Assembly: GCF_041146795.1 (NCBI RefSeq)
Contig: NC_135182.1
Coordinates: 33,400,509 to 33,464,508, forward strand
Reading direction: 5' to 3'
Source: Maylandia zebra
Lineage: Eukaryota; Chordata; Actinopteri; Cichliformes; Cichlidae
Length of the DNA: 64,000 nt
Positions 27,101 through 35,540 of the stretch are shown piece after piece. Both the position numbers and the translations under genes were made by a program. The stretch's first letter is position 1. Every line of letters begins with the position of its first letter. Below the pieces are notes generated by a model. That model worked only from the letters and a program-made list of their open reading frames with translations, made no database searches and was not told where the DNA came from.

Positions 27101-29525
27101 CGCCCACAACCCCGGCAACACACCAACCAGGACCCAAGCCCCCGAGGCCCGGCCCGGGCCCCAGCCCAGAGACGGAGCGCCCCCAGAACCTCACGCCCAT
27201 CCCGGACCCACCCAGGGGCAGCCAGGCTACCAGGTCAGTAACCCACGTCCGTCAGCACAGACCCTCCCCTAGCCCCGCTGCACGCAGCCGCGAGGAAACA
27301 GTCACCTGAGAGCCAACAGAGCCCCTAACCGGACATGACCGCTACCCCGGGTTGAGCCCCCCAAGGAAGATGCCTCCGGGGAACCCCCCGACGCCCTAAG
27401 CCTGTCCCTACCCCCACACCAATCACAACAGTGAAGGCGGGACCAAACTATGACCCCCCACCCCCACTAGGTGATGGAGCTGATCAGCTCAATATCACTT
27501 CCTATTGCAAAATGGGAAGCGGATTTATCAGTTAACTTAGACCTAAACTTCTGGTCTCAGATTTGCTTAAAAACCTTTCATCTAATTAGAAATCCCAGTC
27601 TTCAATTAATTCAATACAAATACTACATAGAGTGCACTATACAGGTCATCGGATGTTCAAGAGCTTTATGTCTACCAACAACTGCTCACACTGTCAAACC
27701 AATACACCGGACAATTATATCCACGCTCTTTGGTTCTGTCCACCAGTTCAGAAGTTTTGGCGCGAGATATGTGAAGACTTATCGAAGTGTCTGAAATGTA
27801 ACATTCCAACTTTTCTTTCTCAACAGGTGATTGATATATGTATTTTATTTTATTTTTGTCTGCTTATTTAGTTGGTTTTTGTTTTTTTGCCCTTTATCCC
27901 TGTCCCTCTTCTCCACTGTTTTTTTTTCCCTTCCCCCCGTTTTCCTTTCTCCCTTCTCTTTTCCTCATTCAAGTCTGTCCCATATCTAGCAAGTGAAAAT
28001 AAAATAAACAATAAAAGGTGAATCAAATAGACCATTACGGCAAGGCTGGGATGGTCAGTTTGGTAAAGTAAATCCGTTGGGCATCTTTCCTCGCCTTTAG
28101 ACAATAATTCTCATAGCAAAAGAACCAAACGGGACAGGCAAAAAATAAATAAATAAATAAAACCTGGACTTCACTGTTGATGTAAAAAAAAAACAAAAAA
28201 AAACCCAACTAGACAAAGTACCTGGATAAGGCTAAAGGAGCATATGTGAGGTCTAAAGCCAAGTGGATTGAACATGGGGGGGAGGAGGAAACATCTTATT
28301 TCTATAGTCTAGAGCAGGGGTGTTGAACTCCAGGCCTCGAGGGCCAGTGTCCTGCAGGTTTTAGATATCACCCTGGGTCAACCCACCTGAATCAAATGAT
28401 TAGTTTATTACCAACAATAAAACAAAATTAAAAGGGATAATATTAAAATAACAAACAAATATAAACATTTTGAAATGACCTATCCCACCCAAAGTTAAAG
28501 AAATGCAATTTAAAATAATCAATGGATAATACCCAGCAGCAGAAACACAGAAACACACAATGTTATGGGCAAATACCACAGTGTAAATGGCAAAACAAAA
28601 AACCTTCCCTAAATGGGTTGAAGACTGAATTAAAAATCATTTTTTCATCTTTAGAACTACTGAAGGATTCATGTAAAGATGCTGCTTTCTTATGTGAAAA
28701 TGTGACCCAATATCCTTTTAATGAATGTTTCATTTTTTTGTACCAAGTAAGCCTTATGTTAAAGTGTTGCCAGAAAAGAAAATATAAAATGTCATAAGAA
28801 GAATAAGCCTACACATATTTATATTGTAAATGGGTTTTTTTTGTGCAAAGACTAAAAATAAAGGGAAGTAAACAAAAAAAGGAAGCGAGATCAGCGAGAA
28901 CAGCTTTGAGTTCATGTTAAGTCACGCGACTTCCAAAATCGGAAAAACCGCTCAAAACCAAGACGGAGATCAGTTTAATATAAACTAATCGTAATCCTTC
29001 CACCCACAAATAGTGTAACATTACTATATTTTACATTATTGTATTTATATTGACAAGGGAATACAAAACTATTCTTGAACATTTTACTGGTATGCAGATC
29101 TCCCTTGATTACACCAGCCTATTGTGAATAATACCTGTGAAGATTTCTCTTCAGTGGGTAAACAAACCGTCAGCTTCAAGACACCCTTTTCCAAACTGAT
29201 CTGATGAGACTCTTTCGCCAGAACATTTTTCTGATCTGTGACACAAGAGAAAAAAATCTGCAGTGAATAACTCCACCGATAATACTGCGTAGAAGCTATT
29301 ATTATTGTTGTTATTATTACTTTCAGTTCACTTTATGGTGCCAAACTTACCCTCCTCTCTCCTGAAGCGCACTACCGCTGTGCTGCTGCCATTTTCATAC
29401 TCGATCTCACAGTCACCACTGGCAGATTTCTCACTACTAAAGTACTTCACCAACATTATTTCTAATCTGGGTATGTTGGTTTCTCCAAATCCGACGAGCA
29501 GAGGATAGGAGTATACCTCGACCAT
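1220..29525 (-). CDS. parp14: PARP14-like mono-ADP-ribosyltransferase, copy A (reduced domain set)
   Basis: Predicted exons in transcript order: 29351-29525, 29135-29235, 20082-20112, 17139-18676, 16682-16912, 16314-16535, 9962-10001, 9575-9724, 9343-9405, 8949-9125, 3892-4116, 3506-3792, 2935-3109, 1220-1503. All junctions are GT/AG and phases agree; the total is 3699 nt, or 1232 codons plus stop. Visible domains are an N-terminal RRM-like unit (residues 1-92), a KH-like region (about 103-600), macrodomain 2 (about 600-766), macrodomain 3 (about 780-980) and a PARP catalytic domain ending in PEYLITFK. Against copy B it lacks exons 4-5, macrodomain 1 and the WWE domain. The family transfers single ADP-ribose units from NAD+ to proteins. 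The start at 29525 is chosen because it aligns with copy B; an in-frame ATG at 29621 is an alternative. Introns are swollen by transposons. It is a plausible functional paralogue, since no frame break was found. Confidence 0.85.
1670..2905. mobile_element. degenerate DNA transposon relic in copy A intron
   Basis: The left part reads like the AATCTCATAAAC/ATTCTATTTACAATG terminus of a very common fish DNA transposon, and 2400-2880 retains pieces of its transposase antisense ([11 protein letters not shown], shattered) and of the opposite terminus (TTCAAAATGAG). Between them, 2240-2400 holds a LINE 3'-end-like stretch. Boundaries are approximate. Confidence 0.45.
3506..4116 (-). CDS. parp14: copy A exons 13-14: end of macrodomain 3 and fused pre-catalytic exon lacking WWE
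   Basis: Exon 3892-4116 closes macrodomain 3 ([27 protein letters not shown]). Exon 3506-3792 is a fusion: its first part matches the start of copy B exon 14 ([12 protein letters not shown]), then after [13 protein letters not shown] it jumps to [11 protein letters not shown], which in B is the beginning of exon 15. About 145 codons containing the WWE domain plus the intervening intron are missing. The frame remains open and ends in phase 0, as B exon 15 does. Confidence 0.85.
4117..5229. other. intron of copy A, nothing recognised
   Basis: AT-rich intron sequence between exon 13 and a solo LTR. No exon, RNA gene or clear repeat boundary was seen. Confidence 0.5.
5230..6093 (+). mobile_element. 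solo LTR with 4-bp target duplication
   Basis: Begins TGTAACCC and ends GCGCTACA (TGTA/TACA termini), flanked by TAAT on both sides (5226-5229 and 6094-6097). An AATAAA at 5956-5961 sits where an LTR polyadenylation signal is expected. No internal retroelement coding sequence is adjacent, so recombination to a solo LTR is likely. The family was not identified. Confidence 0.65.
6290..8510 (-). mobile_element. LINE relic split by an hAT element
   Basis: Minus-strand reverse-transcriptase fragments at 6290-7014 ([26 protein letters not shown]-like) and at 8227-8510 continue across the hAT insertion at 7023-8218. Same family as the 13060-15560 relic. Broken by stops. Confidence 0.6.
7023..8218. 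mobile_element. non-autonomous hAT element
   Basis: Terminal inverted repeats TAGTGGTGCAACGGATCA and TGATCCGTTGCACCACTA, flanked by 8-bp duplications ATGTTGAC (7015-7022) and ATGTTAAC (8219-8226), one mismatch. No transposase gene. A LINE 3'-end fragment (about 7205-7690, protein piece [13 protein letters not shown], then an AATAAAGT tail) is nested inside. Confidence 0.8.
8949..10001 (-). CDS. parp14: copy A exons 9-12: linker and macrodomain 3 (first part)
   Basis: Exons 9962-10001, 9575-9724, 9343-9405 and 8949-9125. Visible motifs are [46 protein letters not shown] and SVSFPAIGT, typical of the third PARP14 macrodomain. Exon 9 is one codon shorter than in copy B; the other three match exactly in length. 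Downstream is a 4.8-kb intron with a solo LTR, a LINE relic and an hAT element. Confidence 0.85.
10376..10520 (-). mobile_element. Tc1-like transposon 3'-part fragment
   Basis: ACTTTATTAGGTACATTCC at the left is the terminal motif of a widespread fish Tc1-like element, followed antisense by remnants of the transposase (HDNEF-like region). Partner fragments lie at 11520-12235, 15785-15845, 39980-40310 and 51795-52250. Confidence 0.55.
10720..11245 (-). mobile_element. Penelope-like retroelement fragment with GIY-YIG region
   Basis: Minus-strand frame reads [19 protein letters not shown], then [19 protein letters not shown], the C-terminal GIY-YIG nuclease region typical of fish Penelope/Neptune elements. 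A stop splits it near 10920 and only the C-terminal end is present. Confidence 0.65.
11520..12235. mobile_element. rearranged Tc1-like transposon fragments
   Basis: Pieces of one Tc1-like transposase appear in both orientations: around 11520-11590 antisense, and 11930-12200 sense (CTCAATCCAGTAGAGCAC, then CATGTCAATATG). Frame is destroyed. Confidence 0.5.
12626..13041. mobile_element. MITE with perfect 8-bp target duplication
   Basis: Inverted termini CGTTCTCACTCCC and GGGAGTGAGAACG, extended by GCGTAACAT / ATGTTACGC. GCGTATCC flanks both sides (12618-12625 and 13042-13049). The interior has CCCTAAACCTAACC-type repeats and no gene. Confidence 0.7.
13614..13916 (+). mobile_element. tRNA-derived SINE
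   Basis: A tRNA-like head with A-box-like TGGCTCAAGGGG (13623-13634) and B-box GGTTCGATCCC (13667-13677), followed by an unrelated body ending AGCGCTATATAAATCC. A second copy in reverse orientation lies at 35964-36267. Confidence 0.8.
14152..15252. mobile_element. non-autonomous hAT element with perfect 8-bp target duplication
   Basis: Ends TAGGGCTGCCACAA and ATAGCCCTA with GTCGAC-rich subterminal repeats; GCGCATAG flanks both sides (14144-14151 and 15253-15260). Internal sequence near 14830-14890 resembles 21440-21480, next to a BED-finger transposase fragment, so the two belong to related families. Confidence 0.85.
15785..15845 (+). mobile_element. Tc1-like 3' fragment
   Basis: Short match to the tail of the same Tc1-like family (GAGGAATGTTTCTTGCACC, then TTGTTGAATC). 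The rest of 15561-16313 contains AT-rich intron and no supported gene. Confidence 0.45.
16314..16912 (-). CDS. parp14: copy A exons 7-8: macrodomain 2
   Basis: Exons 16682-16912 (231 nt) and 16314-16535 (222 nt), both phase 0, equal in length to their copy B partners. They show the macrodomain signatures [33 protein letters not shown] and VLYPSDRQ. Macrodomain 2 of PARP14 is known as an ADP-ribose reader. The intron after exon 8 is over 6 kb and is filled with LINE, hAT, Tc1-like, Penelope-like and SINE fragments. Confidence 0.85.
17139..18676 (-). CDS. parp14: copy A exon 6: KH-like region without macrodomain 1
   Basis: This 1538-nt exon encodes about 512 residues of the KH-like, alpha/beta repeat region of PARP14. 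It matches copy B exon 6 (2234 nt) almost base for base over most of its length. In copy B a macrodomain of roughly 180 residues follows the LVQLVD motif; here LVQLVDRP runs directly into QPTGSDQYL, the segment that in B lies after the macrodomain. The frame stays open. The last codons (KGNIEATM) begin macrodomain 2, which continues in the next exon. Confidence 0.85.
18760..20035. mobile_element. non-autonomous hAT element between copy A exons 3 and 6
   Basis: Termini GTGTTGGGGAGTAACGGA and CTTCCCAACAC, flanked by TGCATGCA (18752-18759 and 20036-20043). It sits in the interval where copy B has exons 4 and 5. A second hAT copy is nested at 18995-19304. Confidence 0.75.
18995..19304. mobile_element. 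short hAT MITE nested in a larger hAT
   Basis: Ends CAGTGGTCCC and GGAACCGCTG; 8-bp flanks TCCTAAAG and CCCTAAAG (one mismatch). Same family as 35541-35860. Confidence 0.7.
20082..20112 (-). CDS. parp14: copy A exon 3: 31-nt microexon
   Basis: A 31-nt exon encoding [10 protein letters not shown] plus one base, flanked by CACAG acceptor and GTAAGTACTG donor on the minus strand. Copy B has an exon of identical length and phase at 52352-52382 ([10 protein letters not shown]) with the same donor sequence. It survives alone between the L1-rich intron and an hAT element at 18760-20035. It is too short for ORF detection and was found by comparison with copy B. Confidence 0.7.
20600..20997 (+). mobile_element. 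LINE 3' tail
   Basis: AT-rich 3' UTR ending GTGTACGTGACAAATAAA followed by a TTTGAA-repeat tail, a common fish LINE terminus. No coding part. 20998-21430 shows nothing further that I recognise. Confidence 0.5.
21430..22125 (+). mobile_element. hAT transposase N-terminal fragment with BED zinc finger
   Basis: Translation shows [16 protein letters not shown] and [10 protein letters not shown], the C2H2-type BED finger of hAT transposases, then a [12 protein letters not shown] linker after a stop. The rest of the transposase is missing; an L1 element begins downstream. Confidence 0.65.
22226..24771 (+). mobile_element. 5'-truncated L1-type LINE ORF2, first part
   Basis: Starts inside the endonuclease (ending [10 protein letters not shown]), continues through an ORF2 reverse transcriptase: [48 protein letters not shown]. 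Stops at 22418, 22673 and 23746 break the frame. It is interrupted at 24771 and resumes at 27489. Sits in copy A intron 2 in antisense to that gene. Confidence 0.85.
24772..27488 (-). mobile_element. GC-rich retroelement inserted into the L1, 15-bp target duplication
   Basis: Flanked by identical TCAATATCACTTCCT (24757-24771 and 27489-27503); excising it restores the L1 reading frame ([12 protein letters not shown]). The left end in reverse orientation is an A-rich tail after GGGACAGGC, so the element lies on the minus strand. About 25300-27450 is very GC-rich with long spurious open frames and resembles a 5' UTR or CpG-rich promoter rather than a coding gene. Family unknown. Confidence 0.65.
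27489..27829 (+). mobile_element. L1-type LINE ORF2, resumed 3' part
   Basis: Continues ORF2 after the insertion: [14 protein letters not shown], then the Cys/His region [29 protein letters not shown] frameshift lies near 27650. Truncated at 27829 by the next fragment. Confidence 0.75.
27830..28166 (+). mobile_element. 5'-truncated plus-strand copy of the 24772-27488 element
   Basis: Its sequence is the reverse complement, slightly diverged, of about 24777-25110 (shared AAACGGGACAGGC end, CAAGGCTGGGATGGTC core). It ends in an AAATAAATAAAT tail, indicating a plus-strand retroinsertion. Confidence 0.6.
28220..28420 (+). mobile_element. L1 scrap and half hAT element
   Basis: 28220-28310 encodes a piece of L1 ORF2 ([14 protein letters not shown]). 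28316-28420 starts CAGGGGTGTTGAACTCCAGG, the left half of a known fish hAT MITE; no right end was found. Confidence 0.5.
29135..29525 (-). CDS. parp14: copy A exons 1-2: N-terminal RRM-like unit
   Basis: Exon 1 is 29351-29525 and exon 2 is 29135-29235. Together they encode about 92 residues with SYPLLVGF near the start and [13 protein letters not shown] near the end, matching the first RRM-like unit of vertebrate PARP14 and copy B exons 1-2 (101-nt exon 2 in both). Exon 1 ends in phase 1, exon 2 in phase 0. The next coding exon is about 9 kb downstream because intron 2 holds L1 and hAT insertions. Confidence 0.8.
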
Positions 29526-29896
29526 CGTTAGACGCCGGGAAGACGCACAAAGGAGAATAAACTCTTTCACTTTCTGCTTCACTGGTATAAGTAGACTACA
29601 CTTGGACTGGTATCCGCCCATAAGTGGAAACTAAAAAAAAACAACCTCTAAGTCTCAGTGTTAGAAATGTTGAAATGCAATTTTTAAAAAAACAAAAAGC
29701 TTTTAATGTTTCATATAATATTTACATAGGTGGAATTATTAGAAAAATAAGTAAACTTGTAACCCAAACAACGGTTACCGGACTACGGAGCCCTGCAAGG
29801 GACATGGGAGGGAAAAAATTTTTAATGAACTTTTGCAAGATCTCACAAAAGATCCTGCTACTTTTCGGTTCTGTTTCTGTACCAGAAGGGTACGGT

Positions 29897-31080
29897 ATGG
29901 AGGAGGATTTAGAGCATTTCCTGCGGTCAAGAGAGGTCTCACAAGAGGACATCATGCACATGCAACAAGACAAAGTACGTATAAATTCAGTAAGTGAAAG
30001 AACAAGATAGCATAAAACACTGGAGTTGAGAAGGCGAGTAACTTGTTGAAAAACAGAATTTGTATATGCAAGCCTTTAATATTAACTCTTGTAATTATGT
30101 TCAGGTTCATTAAACATCAAGTAAACATATGTTTAGAAATTTCATATTGTTATCTGGCTTTGCCATGAATAATGGTAACGTGGACGTCATGGCACGAAAT
30201 ACTTGGTGGAACTTATCTTACTTAAACCTTACTTCACGAAATCTTTTTTTTTTTTTTTATAAGATAAAACTTTATTAACCTCTCGGGTGGGTTCCTCTGG
30301 GAACTGAATTTCATTTATAGCATTTCTTTAATGTTTTATGTCTGCAGGTGGATAAGGCAGTGCTATCCGTCATGCATAACTACATATGGTGACAGAGTAG
30401 CTGTCAAGTCCTTCTGTCAACAAACTAAGTACAGCACAGGTAAAGAGACTCTTCTGCAGAACCTAAGAGATAAAATTGCAACACGGAAAGAAAGATCAAA
30501 AACCAAAGGTGCACTGTGTGGTCCATCCGGTGTGTTCCACAAGCAAGAATGGCAAGAAAGAGAAACGCTACAGGAGAGAGGACCTGCATAAAAATTTAAA
30601 TCGGATGGCTTCATTTAAGCAGTACTGAATACCATCAAGTGAGAACCAGAAATGGTGGAGGAAAAAGACATGCAACAGTAGAAAAAACAACTCTAGCTCA
30701 GATTTTGGAAGTGGGAAAGGACCTGTGTGTTTTTTTTTTTGTTTTTTTGTTTTTTTCCTTCTCCCCAGATGGGAACTCGCCAAAAGGGAGAGTTGAAGAC
30801 TTTATCATTGATATCTGTGATTTTAAAAGAAATCAGATTCCTTTAAAATGACACTGTTGGCAAACTTTACGAACAAACCAAATTGAAGCTTCTGAGATTT
30901 TACATTTGCACGAAAGATGAAGTACCGTGAGCAGTTCAGTTCTCATCTGAAGAGGATTTCTCTGTCAGGATAACCGACGAAGATTCAGAGGTGAAATTAC
31001 TTGGATCTGACAGTGAGACAGATGATTTCGTCCCAGATCTAATTGACCATGGGTATTAATCTGACAGTGACACCGACGAA
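29897..31080 (+). pseudogene. broken first ORF of the integrase-type transposon
   Basis: Fragments at 29897-29974 (followed by GTACGT), 30347-30590, 30639-30851 and 30880-31080 are collinear pieces of one protein of unknown function, broken by a frameshift and stops. The intron-like gaps suggest it was once spliced. Confidence 0.4.
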
Positions 31081-31599
31081 CAGGTTTGTGGCAGTAAGAA
31101 AGATATTATTACAAATAATAATCACTTTAAAGTTACTGTGTTGTTTTGTTGTGTTTAGTAGTGCTTTGTGGCGACATGGGACATTTTCTAATTTCAGTGT
31201 ACTATTGTACTAGGTGTTACTGTGCAACGGCAATAAAGAGTTGTCTTATCCAAGTGCTTTATGTACATCTACAAATACGTGCACTTCTGTATGATGAATT
31301 ATTCCAGGAATTTGTTGTTGACTTGTGTGGCAAGGTACGTTTAATACATGTGTAAAAGACTTACAGCTTTGTTGTCATTAACATATAGTAAGTGATTGGC
31401 TGCTGAAAACAAGAATTGTTTTGTTTGTTTTCGGAGTTTGTGAATCTGTGAACCAGAAAACAATTTCCAGATGGAACCCAAACATATACAAAAGAAATCA
31501 CACTGTGAGGCAGTGAAAACACAAATTCCAGAAAAATCAAATCATATTCATTCAGCCCTAACAGGCATTAAAAAACGTAAATTCAGTAAAATTATAATT

Positions 31600-32155
31600 C
31601 ACTTCTGCTGGTTCTTCTCTGGAACCAGCTTCCAGTTTGGATTCAGGAGACAGACACTATCTCTACTTTTAAGATTAGGCTTAAAACTTTACTTTTTGCT
31701 AAAGCATATAGTTAGGGCTGGATCAGGTGACCCTGAATCCCATTTATTATCCTGCAATAGACGTAGGCTGCCGGGGGATTCCATGATGCACTGAGTTTTT
31801 CCTTTCCAGTCACCTTTCTCATGCACTATGTGTTAATAGACCTCTCTGCATTGAATCATACCTGCTAATTATCTGTCTCTCTTCAACAGCATGTCTTTTG
31901 TCCTGTCTTCCTTCTCTCACCCCAACCGGTCGCAGCAGATAGCGCCGCCCCTCCCTGAGCCTGGTTCTGCCGGAGGTTTCTTCCTGTTAAAAGAAAGTTT
32001 TTCCTTCCCACTGTTGCCGAAGTGCTTGCTCATAGGGGGGTCAAATGATTGTTGGGTTTTTCTCTGTATCTATATTTGTAGGATCTACTGTACAATATAA
32101 AGCAACTTGAGGCGACTGTTGTTGTGATTTGGTGCTATATAAATAAAATTGAATC
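31600..32155 (+). mobile_element. L2-type LINE 3' UTR
   Basis: Contains TCTGCCGGAGGTTTCTTCCT and TTTTTCCTTCCCACTGTTGC, then CGACTGTTGTTGTGATTTGG and an AAATAAAATTGAAT end, a very frequent teleost LINE (L2/Maui-like) tail. Confidence 0.65.
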
Positions 32156-32674
32156 ACAATCAGCTGTACACTGTCAATGTTTGGCCTTAGCTTTTGTTTT
32201 TACTCCTGCCATCAGCCCAAATAAAGGCTCGCTTTTGTTTAAAGTTCAGTGTCCTCTCTCATTTTTTGCTTTTGGTTATGTTCTCTCAAAGAAACCGGCG
32301 TACCCCACCATGACACACATTTTCCTTTGGCCTGCTGTTTATCCATCTAGATTGTTTTGGTATATTAGCTGTAGAGATAGAGATATCTTCCTTCTCATAT
32401 AATGAAACTGGATGGTGCTTGCCTTGTGATATAACAGCTAAGGAACCCATGAAAAACAGGTCAGCTGATGGGGGCACCATTAATTTTATATCCAGTCACA
32501 CTGTCATGCCCCTTGCATCACATTTCCTTCTCCACACTCAAAAACTATATGAATGTAGCTAAATAGAAAAACTGCATGAAGCTACATAAAGTCTACATAA
32601 AGTTCAGTATCCCCGTTGTTAGCCATGTTTTTTGAGTTTACAGTTTTCTTTGTTTTATGCACCGGTTAGAATAG

Positions 32675-33175
32675 AATAGAATGCCTTTATTGTCACTATA
32701 CAGTTGTACAATGAGATACAGAGCATCTCCTACTCAGTGTAAACATGCTGGGGGGGTACAGTTCTGCAGCACTATGTACATATGGACAGTATTAACAAAG
32801 GGAAAAACATATATATATGTAAAATGTACAATATACAAGACGTAAGTAATATGTAATAAATAGTGTTATGTATATACAGTTGAGTTATTGCACATAGAAT
32901 TGGTATTGCACAGTGGTGGTCCATAGAGGAAGTGGGAAGTGGGGGGCTGTGTTATCTGTGCATGTGTGAGTTCAGGGTGGTTATCGCTTTAGGGAAGAAA
33001 CTGTTTTTGAGTCTGTGGGTTTTTGTGCTGATGCACGTGTAGAGAGGGCAGCCGATGATCTTTTGTGCTGTCTTGACCACACTCTGAAGCCTCACTCTAT
33101 CTGCTTTGGTGCAGCTGCCGTACCATACCGTGATGCAGTAGGTTAGCAGTGGTTGACAGTGTTTATTGTAAAGAC
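32675..33175 (-). mobile_element. LINE 3' end, minus strand
   Basis: Minus strand encodes PLLTYCITVWYGSCTKADR, then VVKTAQKIIGCPL and NSFFPKAITTLNSH, the C-terminal end of a LINE reverse transcriptase, followed by a tail reading ACAATAAAGGCATTC. Confidence 0.6.
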
Positions 33176-33588
33176 TTAATATTACAGATAAGAAGTTTTC
33201 ATAAGCCACGTCAACATCTTGAACATAGACGTTACCGTAATCTTTATTGTTGAGCTCTTCCTTAAGGAGCCAATTACAATTTTCATTTCATTTACCCCCT
33301 TCTCCACATAACCTCTTCTGTCTCTTTCTTCCTGCAAGTCTCTCCATTCCCTCAACCTGGCCCAGGTCTCATCTTTCACTATACTTCGTGTACTACTTCT
33401 CTATCACTTCCTCCGTTCCCTTTATCTCTCACTCACACATGCATACATCCATGCACGCAACAAAACATAATTTATTAACTCACCTGGATAAGTCCCATGA
33501 AACAAAACTGAAGGTGGTTTTTGTCAAGAAACCCACCATCAAAGTACCTGTTGTCTTTGATGTCTGCAAATAAGGACAAGATCGCCCC

Positions 33589-34104
33589 TCACAACTCTAG
33601 GGCAGCCTTTAAAAGCTGCACGGCTTTTATGTAATACCCCCCGATCACTTTCGGACTATTTGTTGTGTACGCACTAAGCCAGATTATTTTTCTTGAGGAA
33701 CCATCAATACTCCCATTGATACAGATGCCATATGGCTTCAGTTTTTTGTAGGAGTCCATGTGCCAGATGAAGTTCGGCCCTTTTAAAAAATAGTTCCTTT
33801 GCCTGAAACATCTTGCTTGCCTCAGTGCCACCCCTCAAGGATCCAGCTCCTTCAACACCAAGCGCACGTCCTCTTTCCTCACGCGTAGTCCATATTCCCT
33901 GCATTTAGTGTACATCCAGCGGTACCCGTGAAGCTGCCCAGAGTACTGCAATTGGTTGTCAATGAATTCAACCAAGACTGCTAGGTCAGAGTACGCTTTG
34001 TGACGAGTGTGTCCCCTTGTGCTAAGAACTCTCTTCAGATGTCTCTCACTTATATGAAAACTGTGTCTACTGTTTAATGTCTTTACAGTGTAGTCCAAGC
34101 TCAA
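33589..34104 (-). pseudogene. integrase-core-like transposase fragment
   Basis: Two minus-strand frames, 33835-34104 and 33589-33831, join across a frameshift. Features: LVEFIDNQLQYSGQLHGYRW, then GPNFIWHMDSYKKLKPYGI and INGSIDGSSRKIIWL, resembling the integrase core (first and second Asp in WHMDSY and NGSIDGSSR) of eukaryotic integrase-type DNA transposons. Truncated before the C-terminal catalytic residue. Confidence 0.6.
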
Positions 34105-34771
34105 AATAAAAATCTATGAATCTCTCACATGGGTGTGTATCCTCCATCACTGTGGTTGTTCCTAAGGTTTCAGGCCTTCAGACCTGGAGTTGTATGGACT
34201 TTGACTTTTGCGAGATCTTGGAATAGTTTTGCGAGATACCAAGTTACTGTTGCAAGATCTCGCAGAAGTTCATCTTCTTTTTTTTCTCCCATGTCCCTTG
34301 CAGGGCTCCGTACGAGACAGACACGCAAATTTCAGGGGGGGTGGGGGGGGGTGGTGGTAAAATAAAAATACGTTGAAAAAAAAATTCAAACATATCAGAA
34401 AAAACACATGGCAGATTTAGGATACATCATGTTTCTGAGGAAGATCTGAAGTCAGCAACAACAACTATAACAAATATGCTTCTACAACCTGAAGAAGGCA
34501 AGCAAAAGCTAAGGCGAGTGCAGGCAAGACAACTAAACTGGAACTATGAAATTTTGAAGACCATGACGAAGAAGAGTATGAAGGCTAGAACTGTGGAAAC
34601 ATGGGGAAGTAACACAGATGACGCAACACAGACTGGATGAAACACAGAGACTAAATACCCACAGGGATGATTAGGGGAGGTGGAAACACATGAGGGAGAA
34701 CAGCTGACACACATGAACCTAATGACAGGACAGGAGAAGTGAAAGTAAATACAATAAACAAGGAACAGATG

Positions 34772-34826
34772 ACGCATGTCCCTTGTGGGGCTCCATACCA
34801 GACAGACACGCAAATTTCAGGGGGGG
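34772..34826. repeat. second copy of the 34284-34338 sequence
   Basis: ATGTCCCTTG, GGGCTCC and ACAGACACGCAAATTTCAGG occur in both places, each followed by a G-run (34322-34350; 34820-34838), then AAATTCAAAC. It is either a segmental duplication or two ends of related elements. Confidence 0.55.
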
Positions 34827-34870
34827 GGGGGGGGGGGGACTGAAAATAAGAAAAAAAAATTCAAACGTAT

Positions 34871-35482
34871 GTGTCAGGGCTCTGTGTGCAGGCAGGCAGG
34901 CAGAGGTGAGGATCCAAACGCAGGACTCGTGAAGCCAAATTTCAATAGAAAACCACAGCTTTATTGCTGGCAATGAAAAAAACATGAACAGAACAATGAA
35001 CACTGAGAAACGGAAACACACAGGCAGAATCTGAGGGTACGACGCGACACTGAGCAAGGGCAAACACAGGGCTAATATACACAGGGAAGTAATCAAGGAA
35101 TGGAAAACAGGAGGGAGACACAGCTGGGAGAGATTGGGGTTAACTAGACAGGGGAGCAAAGCTGGACACACTAACATAAGACACAATCCTTCAAAATACA
35201 ACAGGAAACAATAAACCACTAAACAAAGACGCAGACTGAGAGGCAGAACATAACACATGGAACTCAAACAATACATGAGACCACAATTCCTTAAACACGG
35301 ATGAACAGAAACATGAACCAGGGAGGCTTAGTACAGAGGGAGATGGCAAAAGGAACTAAGAAACAAAGGACTAAACAGCAACCTAGAAATAAATTAGATG
35401 AGCTAAACTGAAACTAGAACACAAATGAATACAAAATACATTAACACCCACACGCTGGGTCACACGACCCAATACCGTGACA
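34871..35482. mobile_element. dispersed repeat with TGTCA...TGACA ends
   Basis: Begins TGTCAGGGCTCTG and ends CAATACCGTGACA. It interrupts the repeated unit at 34772-34870. LTR-like ends, but no convincing target duplication (only GTA on both sides). Confidence 0.45.
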
Positions 35483-35540
35483 GTAATGTTTAATGTAGTT
35501 CAGCCTGTTATTGTCTTAATGATAGGTTTGTAGCTTAAAA

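Larger units (their letters stand above)
29784..34312. mobile_element. two-gene DNA transposon relic with long inverted termini
   Basis: TACGGAGCCCTGCAAGGGAC at 29784 recurs inverted at the right end (to 34312); similarity extends inward some 55 bp (ATGGGAG, ATGAACTT, AGATCT). Inside, a plus-strand broken ORF (29897-31080: EDLEHFLRSREVSQED, RTRNGGGKRH, VEDFIIDICDFKRNQI, acidic SDSETDD) and a minus-strand integrase-like pseudogene (33589-34104). LINE fragments separate them. No target duplication identified. Confidence 0.55.

Noticed and set aside
29624-30010. Plus-strand gene sharing a promoter with copy A
   Set aside because: The first half is transposon terminal sequence and the second half is the first exon of a transposon ORF, broken downstream.
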